Assembly: GCA_024346935.1 (NCBI GenBank)
Contig: AP024878.1
Coordinates: forward strand, 1,984,001 to 2,048,000
Origin: Vibrio inusitatus
GTDB taxonomy: Bacteria > Pseudomonadota > Gammaproteobacteria > Enterobacterales > Vibrionaceae
Direction of reading: 5' to 3'
Length of the DNA stretch: 64,000 nucleotides
Shown: positions 18,998 through 27,398 of the stretch, in pieces
Layout of the letters: every line of letters starts with the position of its first letter
How positions within the stretch are numbered: the stretch's first letter is position 1
Notes under the pieces: model-generated
What the model was told of the DNA's origin: nothing
Databases searched by the model: none
What the model saw: only the letters and a program-made list of their open reading frames with translations
Position numbers and translations under genes: made by a program

Positions 18998-20110
18998 ATG
19001 AGTAAGCCTGTTTCACAACTAGAAAACTACACAGCAATCTTGCTAGATAGCTACGCTCGTTGTTTATCTGAGTCAACGTATGCAGGGTACAAATCATCCC
19101 TACGTAAAGTATGTCAAGAAATTGAAGAAAACTACGACTTTGATTCTCTCAAATATAGCGACGTAATCTCTATGATCACAAAATGGCAAGACGAATACGC
19201 ACATCACACGATTAACAACAGATTGATAGTCTTACGAAACCTTACCAAAATGGCTTATGAGGATGGCTATTTGTCAAAAGACCCTTGCCTCAAAATCACA
19301 AACTTGAAAGTTGACGTAGCCGTTGAGGAAAAAGAGCCGTTCTCCAAGGCAGACTTCCAAACTATGAAAGCGACAGATACTAAGCAACCATCGGGAAAAG
19401 CTTTAGCACTTTTAGGGGGCTTGTTAGGTTTACGCATGGAAGAAATTGTAGCCTTGTGTTGGAGTGACATTGATTTTAAGAACCGAAAACTGACCATTCG
19501 AAGAGCACGTGCCTTGAAGCGGTTTACAGTTCCTAAGACAAAGCAATCAAAGCGAACTCTAGACTTATTTGACGAGCCAATGGAGCTTCTTCTGGATCAA
19601 TTTCAAAGAACCGGAAACCAACCTCCTACACCGGTTAAAATTCGAGGTTCTAGCTTTAAATCACAGTCTACTCACCAATTTCGTCCGGTATTTATCGATG
19701 ATTTAACAGGTAAACCTTTCATGAATAGCAAGGACTATGCATATCGATTTTTCACTGCATTTCTAAAATCTGCTCAACTCAAACACAGTGGTCCGTCACA
19801 ACTGAGACACTCATTTGCATCCATTGCAATCAGTGGAGGAGTTCCAGTGAAGTTAGTTTCTGTGGTGATGGGACACGCAGATACCAAAGTAACAGAGATG
19901 CATTATGCGAAGTGGTTGCCCATTTCAGATGAAGATACTCGGACTCAGTTAAGCAAAGCATTAGCATTTGATGCTGATACCATCAATGAGCCTGACACAA
20001 TAGTTCCCTTGCCAAAGCCTGCACCAGTCGGCTTCCTACCGTTTGCAATCAACGCTTTTATAAACAAATTTAATCGTAAATCTGCCCCCACCCATACTTT
20101 TGAGGCGTAG
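18998..20110 (+). CDS. Second tyrosine recombinase
   Basis: 370 aa from the ATG at 18998, preceded by GGAG; TTG and ATG codons upstream (18974, 18983) are open but lack a site. It has an N-terminal SAM-like domain (YTAILLDSYARCLSESTYAGY) and a C-terminal catalytic domain. Visible catalytic elements are GLLGLRMEEIVALCW (Arg), SQLRHSFASIA (Arg; the HxxR His is Ser), VVMGHADTK (His) and MHYAKW (Tyr nucleophile). It starts 106 bp after the first integrase in the same direction. Pairs of unlike recombinases are known in islands; its role here is not clear. Confidence 0.88.
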   Translation: MSKPVSQLENYTAILLDSYARCLSESTYAGYKSSLRKVCQEIEENYDFDSLKYSDVISMITKWQDEYAHHTINNRLIVLRNLTKMAYEDGYLSKDPCLKITNLKVDVAVEEKEPFSKADFQTMKATDTKQPSGKALALLGGLLGLRMEEIVALCWSDIDFKNRKLTIRRARALKRFTVPKTKQSKRTLDLFDEPMELLLDQFQRTGNQPPTPVKIRGSSFKSQSTHQFRPVFIDDLTGKPFMNSKDYAYRFFTAFLKSAQLKHSGPSQLRHSFASIAISGGVPVKLVSVVMGHADTKVTEMHYAKWLPISDEDTRTQLSKALAFDADTINEPDTIVPLPKPAPVGFLPFAINAFINKFNRKSAPTHTFEA

Positions 20111-20515
20111 GTGCTCCGCAAAACAAAGAGCAAATTAGGGTATTGTACCTAGCTTGCTCTTTCTATAGCTGGAGCAGGTTCTCTAACTGTCCGCTCAAGC
20201 TCTTCTCTGCCCCAAGTGTAATCTAAAAAATACTGGAACAAATTATCTTTCTCGTTGTATACCGTCATAAACCAGTAATCACCACTGCTAGGATCATCTA
20301 GTGTCATACGACAGTAACCTGATGCTGTCTAGTTTTTGGAATACTCGTAAATCCTGTCATCAGGTGATGTGATGGACGCACCTCCCTTCTAACATCGTTG
20401 TACCATACTAAAGGCACTGCAATTATCGGGGGACTTTCGCTGGGATTCGTTCCTGATACGGTAGGAGTTACGTGATAGCACCCTTGCTTATCACATCACC
20501 AATAAGGACATTACT
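20111..20515. other. Intergenic region between integrase 2 and an unknown gene
   Basis: Contains a possible 52-codon minus-strand gene (20149-20307), a 5' leader with the imperfect palindrome GTGATAGCA/TGCTTATCAC (20473-20495), and an AAGGA ribosome site for the next gene. Confidence 0.4.
20149..20307 (-). CDS. Possible small unknown protein (52 aa)
   Basis: A 52-codon frame starting MTLDDPSSGDYWFMTVYNEK and ending ERAS. The composition (acidic, aromatic, no low-complexity) looks protein-like, and the frame stays open eight codons upstream of the ATG. The start-proximal part reads GYCR-MTLDD, so it may be the 3' remnant of a longer gene. No family recognised and the ribosome site is weak. 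Low confidence. Confidence 0.3.
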   Translation of the reverse strand: MTLDDPSSGDYWFMTVYNEKDNLFQYFLDYTWGREELERTVREPAPAIERAS

Positions 20516-20827
20516 ATGGATAATCGTAACTCAACTAATCCAACCGAGATTGACTTTAGTCAGGCAACTCTTATGCGAGTGCGTGTGAAAACAATACGTC
20601 AATATGAATACCAATACATCCCTGAACTTCTTGTCAGTTGTATCGATTCATTGCAACAATCGACGAGATTCATGAATTTTGGCTTAGCCGATGTAGAGAG
20701 CGTTTCTATAGCCCTGTACAAACAAGGTGAAACTGAATGGTGGACACTAATGGACGTAGAGGTACATAACGAACATGAATGTGACTTCGTGTTTTTGTTT
20801 TGTAAAAGTGAAAGACAGATTCACTAG
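20516..20827 (+). CDS. Hypothetical protein of the island
   Basis: 103 aa, no recognised family. An AAGGA ribosome site lies 8 bp before the ATG, and the composition is balanced and globular with no signal peptide or membrane segment. It ends in VEVHNEHECDFVFLFCKSERQIH. It lies between integrase 2 and a region of dense palindromes, and its codon use is AT-rich like the island. Its function is unknown. Confidence 0.6.
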   Translation: MDNRNSTNPTEIDFSQATLMRVRVKTIRQYEYQYIPELLVSCIDSLQQSTRFMNFGLADVESVSIALYKQGETEWWTLMDVEVHNEHECDFVFLFCKSERQIH

Positions 20828-21004
20828 ATGAGTAGGAAAGCCTACCAATAAGCGTTCTATTAGCCTTTTCTCGAAGCCGGATATCGGGTACTCCGATATT
20901 CCGGCAATGACGGTTTTGTCTAACTCAAATTCCGTCATTGCCGAAATTTGGGCTGCCTTAAAATCTTCTCGCCACATAAATGTGACTCAAAAATTTTCCC
21001 GCTT

Positions 21005-21039
21005 CGCTCGCTGTGTCAGGGTATCTGACACAGCGAGCG
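21005..21039. repeat. Perfect 15-bp inverted repeat with 5-bp loop
   Basis: CGCTCGCTGTGTCAG, spacer GGTAT, then its exact reverse complement. No U-tract follows on either strand, so a simple terminator is unlikely. It could be a recombinase site or protein-binding palindrome for the adjacent int/HTH pair (inference). Confidence 0.6.
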
Positions 21040-21099
21040 CCTAGAGCACACCGGCCCTCTCACGCTATCGCGCACAAACAGCCCGCAACAACATAATGC

Positions 21100-21134
21100 A
21101 AAAAAACGAAAATCATCTAAGGACGATTTTCGTT
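21100..21134 (-). terminator. Terminator after the minus-strand recombinase
   Basis: On the minus strand ACGAAAATC and GATTTTCGT form the stem, followed by seven T residues. Confidence 0.75.
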
Positions 21135-21138
21135 GTGT

Positions 21139-22077
21139 CTATCGTAGGTACACCAGTGTAATGGACCGTCTGAAGTGTCCCAACTCTTGAGATACCGCTT
21201 CTAGTGCGTCATTGTAGTCGTGATGCCATTTCAGTTCTTCCATACGTCTCTGGGCAAAGCTATGACGTAAGCCGTGCGCGCCATGACTCCAGCCAAGTCC
21301 TACATTGGATGCGCGTGAAAACGACTGGCTCCAACTTTGACCACCGCCCACATCATAATAAGACTTGTACACAACCGTACGGTCTTTCACACGTCTGGGC
21401 TTATCAAGGCGTCTTGCTTCTAGTGAAGCCGCCAACTCATTCGGTATAGCCACCTCCCGCTTTAACCCACCTTTACCCTTCACAACATACATCTTATGGT
21501 TGTTTTGAAGGTCTAAGCCTGAAAACTTAACCTCTGAGATGGGTCTATCGTCTGGCTCTAGTTCATCACGTCGTCTTAAGGTATACAGTTCATGTGCCCT
21601 CAGTCCGCAACTGAGTGCTAGAGATGTCGACAAGGCGTTCTTCTCTCCCTGATGAGACTGAAGTAACTCTACTTGCTCTGGTGAGTACGCTCGTGAAGAA
21701 AGCAGCTCTATCTTTTCTGATTTGATGTCTGTGGGCAGCGTTTCATCTTTAGGCATGGCTTTGGTCATCACCAACATCTTATTCGCCACTTCGCGAAACG
21801 TATTCAAAGCGCTATTACCCACCAGCACTGAGCGGTCAGTTAGGTATTCGATGGCATCTTGTTTAGTGGCGTGTTTCAATGCCACTCCCTTCTCATTGAC
21901 ATACTCGGCGAACAGCTTAAGCGCTCCAGTATAGTTGCGTGCGGTCCCATCCGATTTTACATCTCCGCGATTTTTCAGCTGATAGACCACATTGATGGCC
22001 TGCTGCTTTTGTTTTTCCTCGGGCGTGCGATTCTTTTTGGCTTGGTAGCCCTTATTGTTCTTCGTCTTTTTTTTCAT
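21139..22077 (-). CDS. Tyrosine recombinase paired with a small HTH protein
   Basis: 312 aa from the ATG at 22077, preceded by GGAG; an in-frame ATG at 22119 lies inside the upstream gene. The N-terminus is very basic (MKKKTKNNKGYQAKKNRTPE). The catalytic set is complete: Arg in LSCGLRAHELYTLRRRD, HGLRHSFAQRR with the HxxR motif, His in ELGHFRRS and Tyr in LVYLR at the extreme C-terminus. It overlaps the 3' end of the HTH gene by 26 bp, so the two are translationally coupled. It belongs to a family distinct from the other island integrases. Confidence 0.85.
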   Translation of the reverse strand: MKKKTKNNKGYQAKKNRTPEEKQKQQAINVVYQLKNRGDVKSDGTARNYTGALKLFAEYVNEKGVALKHATKQDAIEYLTDRSVLVGNSALNTFREVANKMLVMTKAMPKDETLPTDIKSEKIELLSSRAYSPEQVELLQSHQGEKNALSTSLALSCGLRAHELYTLRRRDELEPDDRPISEVKFSGLDLQNNHKMYVVKGKGGLKREVAIPNELAASLEARRLDKPRRVKDRTVVYKSYYDVGGGQSWSQSFSRASNVGLGWSHGAHGLRHSFAQRRMEELKWHHDYNDALEAVSQELGHFRRSITLVYLR

Positions 22078-22351
22078 GTTTTTTTCTCCATCGATAGACG
22101 GTAGAGCGTGCACATTCAACGCCCTGCGCCTGTAACCAAAAATGAAGTTCAGTCACGCTTGCGCCCACTTTAATCAGTGACCTCAACTGAAACGCATACT
22201 TGTCCAGTTTTGATATATGCACTAACGTCTTATGACGAATGGTTTTGGCTTTACGTACTTCGATAAGCTCTTCCTTCGCGTCTCCAAACTCTAATTTTCC
22301 TCGTCTTCGTACTTTGTAAAGCTCATCCAGCGTTAATTTCTTCGCCATCAC
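22052..22351 (-). CDS. Small helix-turn-helix protein, possible recombinase partner
   Basis: 99 aa, basic, with a C-terminal helix-turn-helix-like segment VTELHFWLQAQGVECARSTVYRWRKKHEKK. The first half (LDELYKVRRRGKLEFGDAKEELIEVRKAK) is charged and helical. Its end overlaps the recombinase start by 26 bp. A role as excisionase-like factor or regulator of the recombinase is inferred from pairing and size only. The start may be the second Met (22348). Confidence 0.6.
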   Translation of the reverse strand: MMAKKLTLDELYKVRRRGKLEFGDAKEELIEVRKAKTIRHKTLVHISKLDKYAFQLRSLIKVGASVTELHFWLQAQGVECARSTVYRWRKKHEKKDEEQ

Positions 22352-23107
22352 TTCTACCTCTTTTGTCGTTGCAAGCCTTCACACCCACTCGTGCAATTGA
22401 TGACTCACTACTCTCCGACTTCTCATGAAAGTAGCGTTAACGCCAACGTGCTGGATAAGCACAATTAACCTTCAGGTGGTTTATTCCATTTGTATGCGAC
22501 AAATACGCCAATTTATACAGTTCTGTTCTGTTGCTTATCGGGTGTTCTGCTTCCCCTATGCCGAGGTATTCCACTACAGCGAGAAGCGATGATTCCGTGC
22601 TCATTACACACCTCATGTGGCCTGTTGAGTTCAGGTCAAAGCGGGTTCCTGATGTCAGTCTGGGCTTTGAAGTTCATGATTGTCTGCTCATGACACAGTC
22701 CCTGGTTACCTGTAGGGTCCAGTTAGTTTTGGAAGACATTTCCAAAAAAGTGATACAGCGAGTCTGACGTGAGTCAGGGCTGTCTTTGAGTGATGTTGTC
22801 ACCATAAAGTGCATATCTGCGCATGAGGGGGGTTCCCTCTTTTAATCCGCCCGTTCTTCAACGAGGTTGCTTGTGATATGCCATCGAATCCGCATTCAAA
22901 ACGATGTGATGTTTTTTAAGTGGTTTAACTCGAGAAAGCATTTAATGGCTGTGGGATAACGAAGTTGAAGTATTCGAGCGAGGGAAATATCGAACGAAAA
23001 AAAATAGAGGAAAGTCCCCTCTAGGCTATTTCGCTGGGAAAAGGGTTTGATAGGTTAAACACAGTTGCAGCGAAACCCATTCAATAGTTTGAACAGAGGA
23101 AGTCATT
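22352..23107. other. Long non-coding stretch in the island
   Basis: About 755 bp. Plus-strand frames at 22490-22693 and 22531-22767 overlap each other, lack ribosome sites and look random. A small 6-bp hairpin lies near 23005-23023 (TAGAGG/CCTCTA). The last bases hold a good ribosome site (GAGGAAG) for the next gene. Nothing else is recognised. Confidence 0.4.
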
Positions 23108-23431
23108 ATGAACACAACAACCATTCTTATCCTCCTATCTGACCTGAGTCAGATTGAAGGACATCCTGTGATGCTGCTGCCAGCATCAACACCGAACGAT
23201 AAGCAGCCAGAGAGCCTGTGCGACGTGCTATTAAACAGTGCCAACACCATGAATAAACCCCTGATTGCGTTAGACGAAGCCAACAATGCTCTGTGGCTCA
23301 AGAACAATGGATTCAATGAAAAATGGAGACTTGTTGTCATAACTATAGAGATTTCTCATATAGACATGAGCTATCGAGTGTTTGGGCTATGGAAGTTAGA
23401 CGTTGTGGAGTCACGCAAGCAGCCTAAATAA
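23108..23431 (+). CDS. Hypothetical protein of the island
   Basis: 107 aa, no recognised family. A GAGGAAG ribosome site lies 7 bp upstream. The N-terminus is mildly hydrophobic (MNTTTILILLSDLSQIEG) but not a clear signal peptide, and the rest is globular. It is followed at once by an 11-bp inverted repeat. Location suggests mobile-element cargo; no function can be assigned. Confidence 0.55.
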   Translation: MNTTTILILLSDLSQIEGHPVMLLPASTPNDKQPESLCDVLLNSANTMNKPLIALDEANNALWLKNNGFNEKWRLVVITIEISHIDMSYRVFGLWKLDVVESRKQPK

Positions 23432-23432
23432 A

Positions 23433-23474
23433 GAACATGAAGCACTCACACGATTGAGTGAGCGCTTCATGTTC
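23433..23474 (+). terminator. Hairpin after the 107-aa gene
   Basis: GAACATGAAGC pairs perfectly with GCTTCATGTTC, with inner ACTCA/TGAGT pairing. No U-tract follows, so termination is uncertain. Confidence 0.45.
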
Positions 23475-23614
23475 CATATACGGAGCATGCAATGACGATT
23501 GGGAGGGCTCTTTAAATTTAGCTTCAGTGAGCACTGAAGCTATGAAACACATAATTGGGCAAACATGTCTGAGTATCAATAAATGGGAACCCTAGAAATC
23601 TGGGTTCCTTTCAA

Positions 23615-24211
23615 CTAACAATCAATACTTTCAGAAAGCAGCAATGCATCTTCTAATTCAACACCAAGGTAACGGATCGTGTTGTCTACCTTTGTATGCC
23701 CGAGTAAAAGCTGCACCGCTCTGATATTTTTAGTTTTTGCATAAACTAAAGTTGCTTTGGTTCGCCTCATCGAGTGTGTGCCATACAGATTTGGATCTAA
23801 TCCAAGATTTAATGCCCACCTTCTGACAAGGCATCTATAGTAAGAATAACTAATCGGTTTCTGCTTTCGTCTTTGGCTTGGAAACAGAAAGTCATTTGAA
23901 TTTAGAGATGCAAGCACAATCCACTTCATTAGACTTTGTTGTGTTCTTGTAGTTATTTCAAACTGAACTTCAGTGTTTGTTTTTTGCTGTATGTGCTTTA
24001 CACGGTTAAATATTCTATCTTGAGAAGATACATCGCAAACTTTAAGTGGAAGCAGGTCACTAGCCCTGAGCTTGCTATCGATAGCTAAGTTTAATAATGC
24101 AAGTTGCATCAAATTATTTTCTATCTCAAGTCTGGTTCTGATTCCCCATACTTCTTCAAGCCGAAAAGGTTTTTTTACACCACTTCGTTTTACCTTGTTA
24201 AAAATTATCAT
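23615..24211 (-). CDS. Short tyrosine recombinase (catalytic-domain type)
   Basis: 198 aa from the ATG at 24211, which has a GGAGG ribosome site; an ATG four codons upstream is weaker. It consists mostly of the catalytic domain: Arg in DSKLRASDLLPLK, the HxxR motif in THSMRRTKATL, His in LLGHTKVDNT and Tyr in IRYLGVE. Proteins of about 200 aa of this type are common on plasmids and islands and may act as resolvases or invertases. It is the fourth recombinase gene in the island. Confidence 0.85.
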   Translation of the reverse strand: MIIFNKVKRSGVKKPFRLEEVWGIRTRLEIENNLMQLALLNLAIDSKLRASDLLPLKVCDVSSQDRIFNRVKHIQQKTNTEVQFEITTRTQQSLMKWIVLASLNSNDFLFPSQRRKQKPISYSYYRCLVRRWALNLGLDPNLYGTHSMRRTKATLVYAKTKNIRAVQLLLGHTKVDNTIRYLGVELEDALLLSESIDC

Positions 24212-24685
24212 AATGGCCTCCATATTTAATTGGCCATCACGATTGTAGTTAGAGAGAAATGGACAATTCCGTATTGGACACTTTAATAATTTAGAAGAGA
24301 ACGAATAATATGAGGTATGGAAAAATAACGTTTGAGCTCAAGGGTGGCACAAAAAGTTGTGCCGAACGCTGCGAGGCTTTTACGCGTCCCCTAAAGCGAA
24401 TAGTTAGTGCGTTGCGACCTATTCACGGGAGTTACTACTGATACAATGGGCTGGCGATAATGTAATTTTAGCGCTTGGGCCAGTGACTAGATCTCAATCG
24501 GCGAATAGCGCCGTTGAGCCTTCGGGCCACCTCCAAAAAAGGTTTTATGCTAGAAATAATACATCGGAGTCAGTTGTATACCGGTGCCAAATTCAGGGGG
24601 GTGGTAAGCGGCTGTATCGAAGGACTAGTTGTTCCCCCCTACTCAATGACTTAGTACTCGCTAAACCTCGGACATCAAACAACCA
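24212..24685. other. Non-coding stretch upstream of the short recombinase
   Basis: No convincing gene. A perfect 7-bp inverted repeat GGCACAA/TTGTGCC lies at 24346-24363. A plus-strand frame at 24483-24752 runs into the antisense of the metallopeptidase and is rejected. It probably marks a junction between the recombinase-rich part and the cargo. Confidence 0.35.
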
Positions 24686-25375
24686 CTACCGGCGGAGTAC
24701 CGCAACCCATCGGCCCAAGTTTAATAAGCTGGTCAACGAGGCTGCGACATAAGTCAGTGCCGCCGCCTTGAGAATTTTCTCCGCATGCTCTAGATCACCA
24801 TCATGCAGGTAGCCGCCTTTCTGTAGAATCGGCAGAGCCTTACCGTAACTAGCATCGAACTCAACTGGAAGAGTTAACAAGTGCACCATGGTACTTAGTG
24901 CCATTGAAAAAATACCAATCACTATCGTTATCGCTCCCGCTTGCGGCAAGCGGGTTAGCAGTAGAACAAGTGGAGCAGCCACTAACATCATTCCGGCAAT
25001 ACGCTCGCCAATCATGGCAGTCTTTACGAGCTTCTGCCGCGCTAGGAATAAGGGCTCTCCACGTGAATCCTGAATGGCATGCCCCACTTCATGAGCAGCC
25101 ACAGTCACTGCTGTTAGTGAGTATCCTGAGTAGTTATCCGGGGTCAGCCGCACAGCCTTAGCCACTGGGTCATAGTGATCACCGGCAGAGGTTTCCTCTA
25201 CATCGACATTACCCAAGCCGAAGCTGTCCAACAAGTGGCGAGCAAGCTCACCACCATTTCCCTGCTTGCGGTAGCGATCAGCCGGTTGTTTGTACTTTTC
25301 CATCACATGCTTGACCCACAGGCCTGGCAGGAAGACGCATATCGCGATTATGAGTAATATTACTATCCAAAACAT
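24686..25375 (-). CDS. Membrane-bound neutral zinc metallopeptidase (YugP-like)
   Basis: 229 aa. A hydrophobic N-terminal segment (residues 2-21) anchors it, then comes the catalytic zinc motif HEVGH at 95-99 (TVAAHEVGHAIQDSR). Two more membrane segments lie around 120-160 and a hydrophobic C-terminus ends LNLGRWVAVLRR. This matches the Zn_peptidase_2/YugP family, whose substrates are unknown. It is at normal length and not truncated. It lies on the minus strand after the cargo genes. Confidence 0.88.
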   Translation of the reverse strand: MFWIVILLIIAICVFLPGLWVKHVMEKYKQPADRYRKQGNGGELARHLLDSFGLGNVDVEETSAGDHYDPVAKAVRLTPDNYSGYSLTAVTVAAHEVGHAIQDSRGEPLFLARQKLVKTAMIGERIAGMMLVAAPLVLLLTRLPQAGAITIVIGIFSMALSTMVHLLTLPVEFDASYGKALPILQKGGYLHDGDLEHAEKILKAAALTYVAASLTSLLNLGRWVAVLRR

Positions 25376-25642
25376 TTAAATCAGTATGCCATGAGGAATT
25401 GTGTGATTACTAAGCATTATACGCATAAAAATGAGCAGCAGATGCTTGCCGATAATAAGCTGACTCGATTATGGACAAAACCTTCTTAGAGCAATCACTT
25501 AAATTAGAAAAAAGCTGAGAACTTTTGGTATTTAAAAGTCACTTAATAAAGCGTTCACCATTACTGCTACGAACCAGAAACGCAGGGCCTATATCGGTGA
25601 TGCTAGAGACTGGGGTTAGCTTTACCGGATTAGCAACCCCCG

Positions 25643-26401
25643 CTAGAGGTACGCATCCCATAGTAACTTCAATGCGATTAGAATTGACATTAAAATCACA
25701 AGTGGCTTTATCCAACGTTGTCCCCGCTTTACCACAACCTTTGCGCCAAACTGAGCTCCAATAAATCCACCCACCGCCATTGTTAATCCAATTTTCCATA
25801 TGGGAAGGCCTGCTAGGATAAAAACGACTAGAGCAATGAAGTTTGCTGTAAAGTTGAGGACTTTTGTTCGTGCCGTAGCATTAACTAGGCAAAGACCACC
25901 AAAGGAAACAAATAGAAAGGTAAAAATTGAACCCGTACCCGGACCAAAAAAACCGCAATAGAAACCAACGCCCCCGCCAATGAAAAATGAAAGCATTGCT
26001 TCAGAGTTCGACTCTTGGCTGTGATTAGGCATTGAACTAGGTAATAGAAAAAAGTAAATCGAAATGGCTATGAGTAAAAGAGGGATTAAGTTAGTTAGCA
26101 CCTCTGGGGCAATATACTGGGCCAGTGTGGCTCCTAATGCAGACCCTGCTATGGTACAAACAATCGCTAGCTTCATTTTTCTCAGGTCAACGATGCCATT
26201 CCGGACAAAATACCAACTAGCTGAAAAACTGCTAAACGATCCTTGAAGCTTGTTGGTCGCTAGAGCTTCGAGAGGTGGCAACCCAGCTGCCAACAATGCA
26301 GGTAGGGTGAGCAAACCACCGCCACCTGCCATTGCATCAATAAAGCCTGCTGCTGCTGCAACCGCAAAAAGTGCTAACAGAATCTCTAATGAAATTTCCA
26401 T
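25643..26401 (-). CDS. TSUP family (TauE/SafE) anion exporter
   Basis: 252 aa with about eight membrane segments. The repeat halves show GFIDAMAGGGGLLTLPALLAAG at the start and FYCGFFGPGTGSIFTFLFV in the middle, both hallmarks of TauE/SafE. The family moves sulfite, sulfoacetate or other small organosulfur and organic anions. It is last in a minus-strand run with a GntR regulator and a TTT transporter, so a role in exporting or importing a product of that pathway is plausible but unproven. Confidence 0.88.
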   Translation of the reverse strand: MEISLEILLALFAVAAAAGFIDAMAGGGGLLTLPALLAAGLPPLEALATNKLQGSFSSFSASWYFVRNGIVDLRKMKLAIVCTIAGSALGATLAQYIAPEVLTNLIPLLLIAISIYFFLLPSSMPNHSQESNSEAMLSFFIGGGVGFYCGFFGPGTGSIFTFLFVSFGGLCLVNATARTKVLNFTANFIALVVFILAGLPIWKIGLTMAVGGFIGAQFGAKVVVKRGQRWIKPLVILMSILIALKLLWDAYL

Positions 26402-26506
26402 AATCGAGCGATAGAGACTGCATAATGCAGACTTTATTTTTCTCCTGATGCATTTTAGTGAAAGTCACATTGCCTGATTCAGATCTATTTCTTCCGTAAA
26501 AGCCAA

Positions 26507-27187
26507 CTAGATATTCAACTTGGCTTCCAAGTGAATCTGAAATGACTTTTTTACGTGATTTCGGGCTGCGGTGGCCGCACTTTCACCATCACGTGATTTA
26601 ATTGCCTCAACTAACTGTCTGTGCTCTTCGATTAACGCTTCCGGCCTACCATCTGGAATGTATTTTGTGCCGCGGAGTAACGCCATCGAGTCTGAAAGTG
26701 ACTGAAATACTTTAGTCAAAAATCGATTGTGCGCTGCATTGTAAATGGCGTTATGTAACTCCCAGTTAATCTGGTTGAGTGCTCTAGGGTCGTCTTTCAC
26801 TTTCTCGCTTTGCTGAAGAATGTATTCCATCGTGGCAAGTTCTGATTCTGATGCGAACTGAGCTGCAAACTTTGCTGCGACAGATTCCAGTTCTTGTCGC
26901 AATGCATAAAGTTCGGCAACTTCTTGATGATCGAGCTCAGCAACTATCGCTCCTCGTTGAGGTTCAACAATGAGGCGACCTTCAGACTGTAAACGGCGAA
27001 ACGCTTCTCTAACTGGAGTGCGACTTACGTTTAATGAGTTACATATCTCAGATTCCCGAACCCGCTCTCCTGGGTGATAGTGGCCTTCCCTAATTTCACT
27101 AAGCACGTAGTGATACACTGTCTCACTAAGAGAGCCCCCCTTAATCAATGAATCGTTAGCACCTTTACCATTCGCTACTTCATTCAT
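26507..27187 (-). CDS. GntR family regulator with FCD ligand domain
   Basis: 226 aa. The N-terminal winged helix covers residues about 18-85 (YHYVLSEIREGHYHPGERV, then VSRTPVREAFRRLQSEG). The C-terminal FCD all-helical domain follows, with metal/ligand-type His and Asp residues (INWELHNAIYNAAHNRFL). Members sense carboxylates or sugar acids. It lies between the beta-propeller gene and TSUP gene, so it probably controls this cargo cluster. Confidence 0.9.
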   Translation of the reverse strand: MNEVANGKGANDSLIKGGSLSETVYHYVLSEIREGHYHPGERVRESEICNSLNVSRTPVREAFRRLQSEGRLIVEPQRGAIVAELDHQEVAELYALRQELESVAAKFAAQFASESELATMEYILQQSEKVKDDPRALNQINWELHNAIYNAAHNRFLTKVFQSLSDSMALLRGTKYIPDGRPEALIEEHRQLVEAIKSRDGESAATAARNHVKKSFQIHLEAKLNI

Positions 27188-27398
27188 ATTTGTTTCCTTG
27201 TTAGCCCTGTCCTTTTAAGTCTTATTGTACACATGTCGCGCTTGAGCTCTAATACTTGTAGCTGATAAATTCACAACATGCATGGACTCTACGCTTATCG
27301 GTTAATTCTTGCACACTAAGTACCGCTTAACAAAGCACCTGTAAATATATGGTGAGGTAGTTCTGCTACGACGTAGTTCCAAATAAGACAAGACTTGC

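Larger units (their letters stand above)
20828..21138. other. Structured non-coding region with overlapping palindromes
   Basis: Holds four inverted repeats. GCCGGATATCGG/CCGATATTCCGGC (20876-20905) competes with a perfect 12-bp repeat CGGCAATGACGG/CCGTCATTGCCG (20902-20943). Next is a perfect 15-bp stem CGCTCGCTGTGTCAG/CTGACACAGCGAGCG with a 5-bp loop (21005-21039). Last is a terminator-like hairpin (21100-21133). No protein gene is seen. Confidence 0.6.

Noticed and set aside
22490..22767. Two overlapping plus-strand frames in the island gap
   Set aside because: They overlap out of frame with each other, lack ribosome sites and have no recognisable motif.
24483..24752. 89-codon plus-strand frame
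   Set aside because: Runs into the antisense of the metallopeptidase gene; composition is arginine/serine-rich as in random frames.
25539..25799. 86-codon minus-strand frame at the TSUP 3' end
   Set aside because: Overlaps the end of the TSUP gene in another frame with no family signal.
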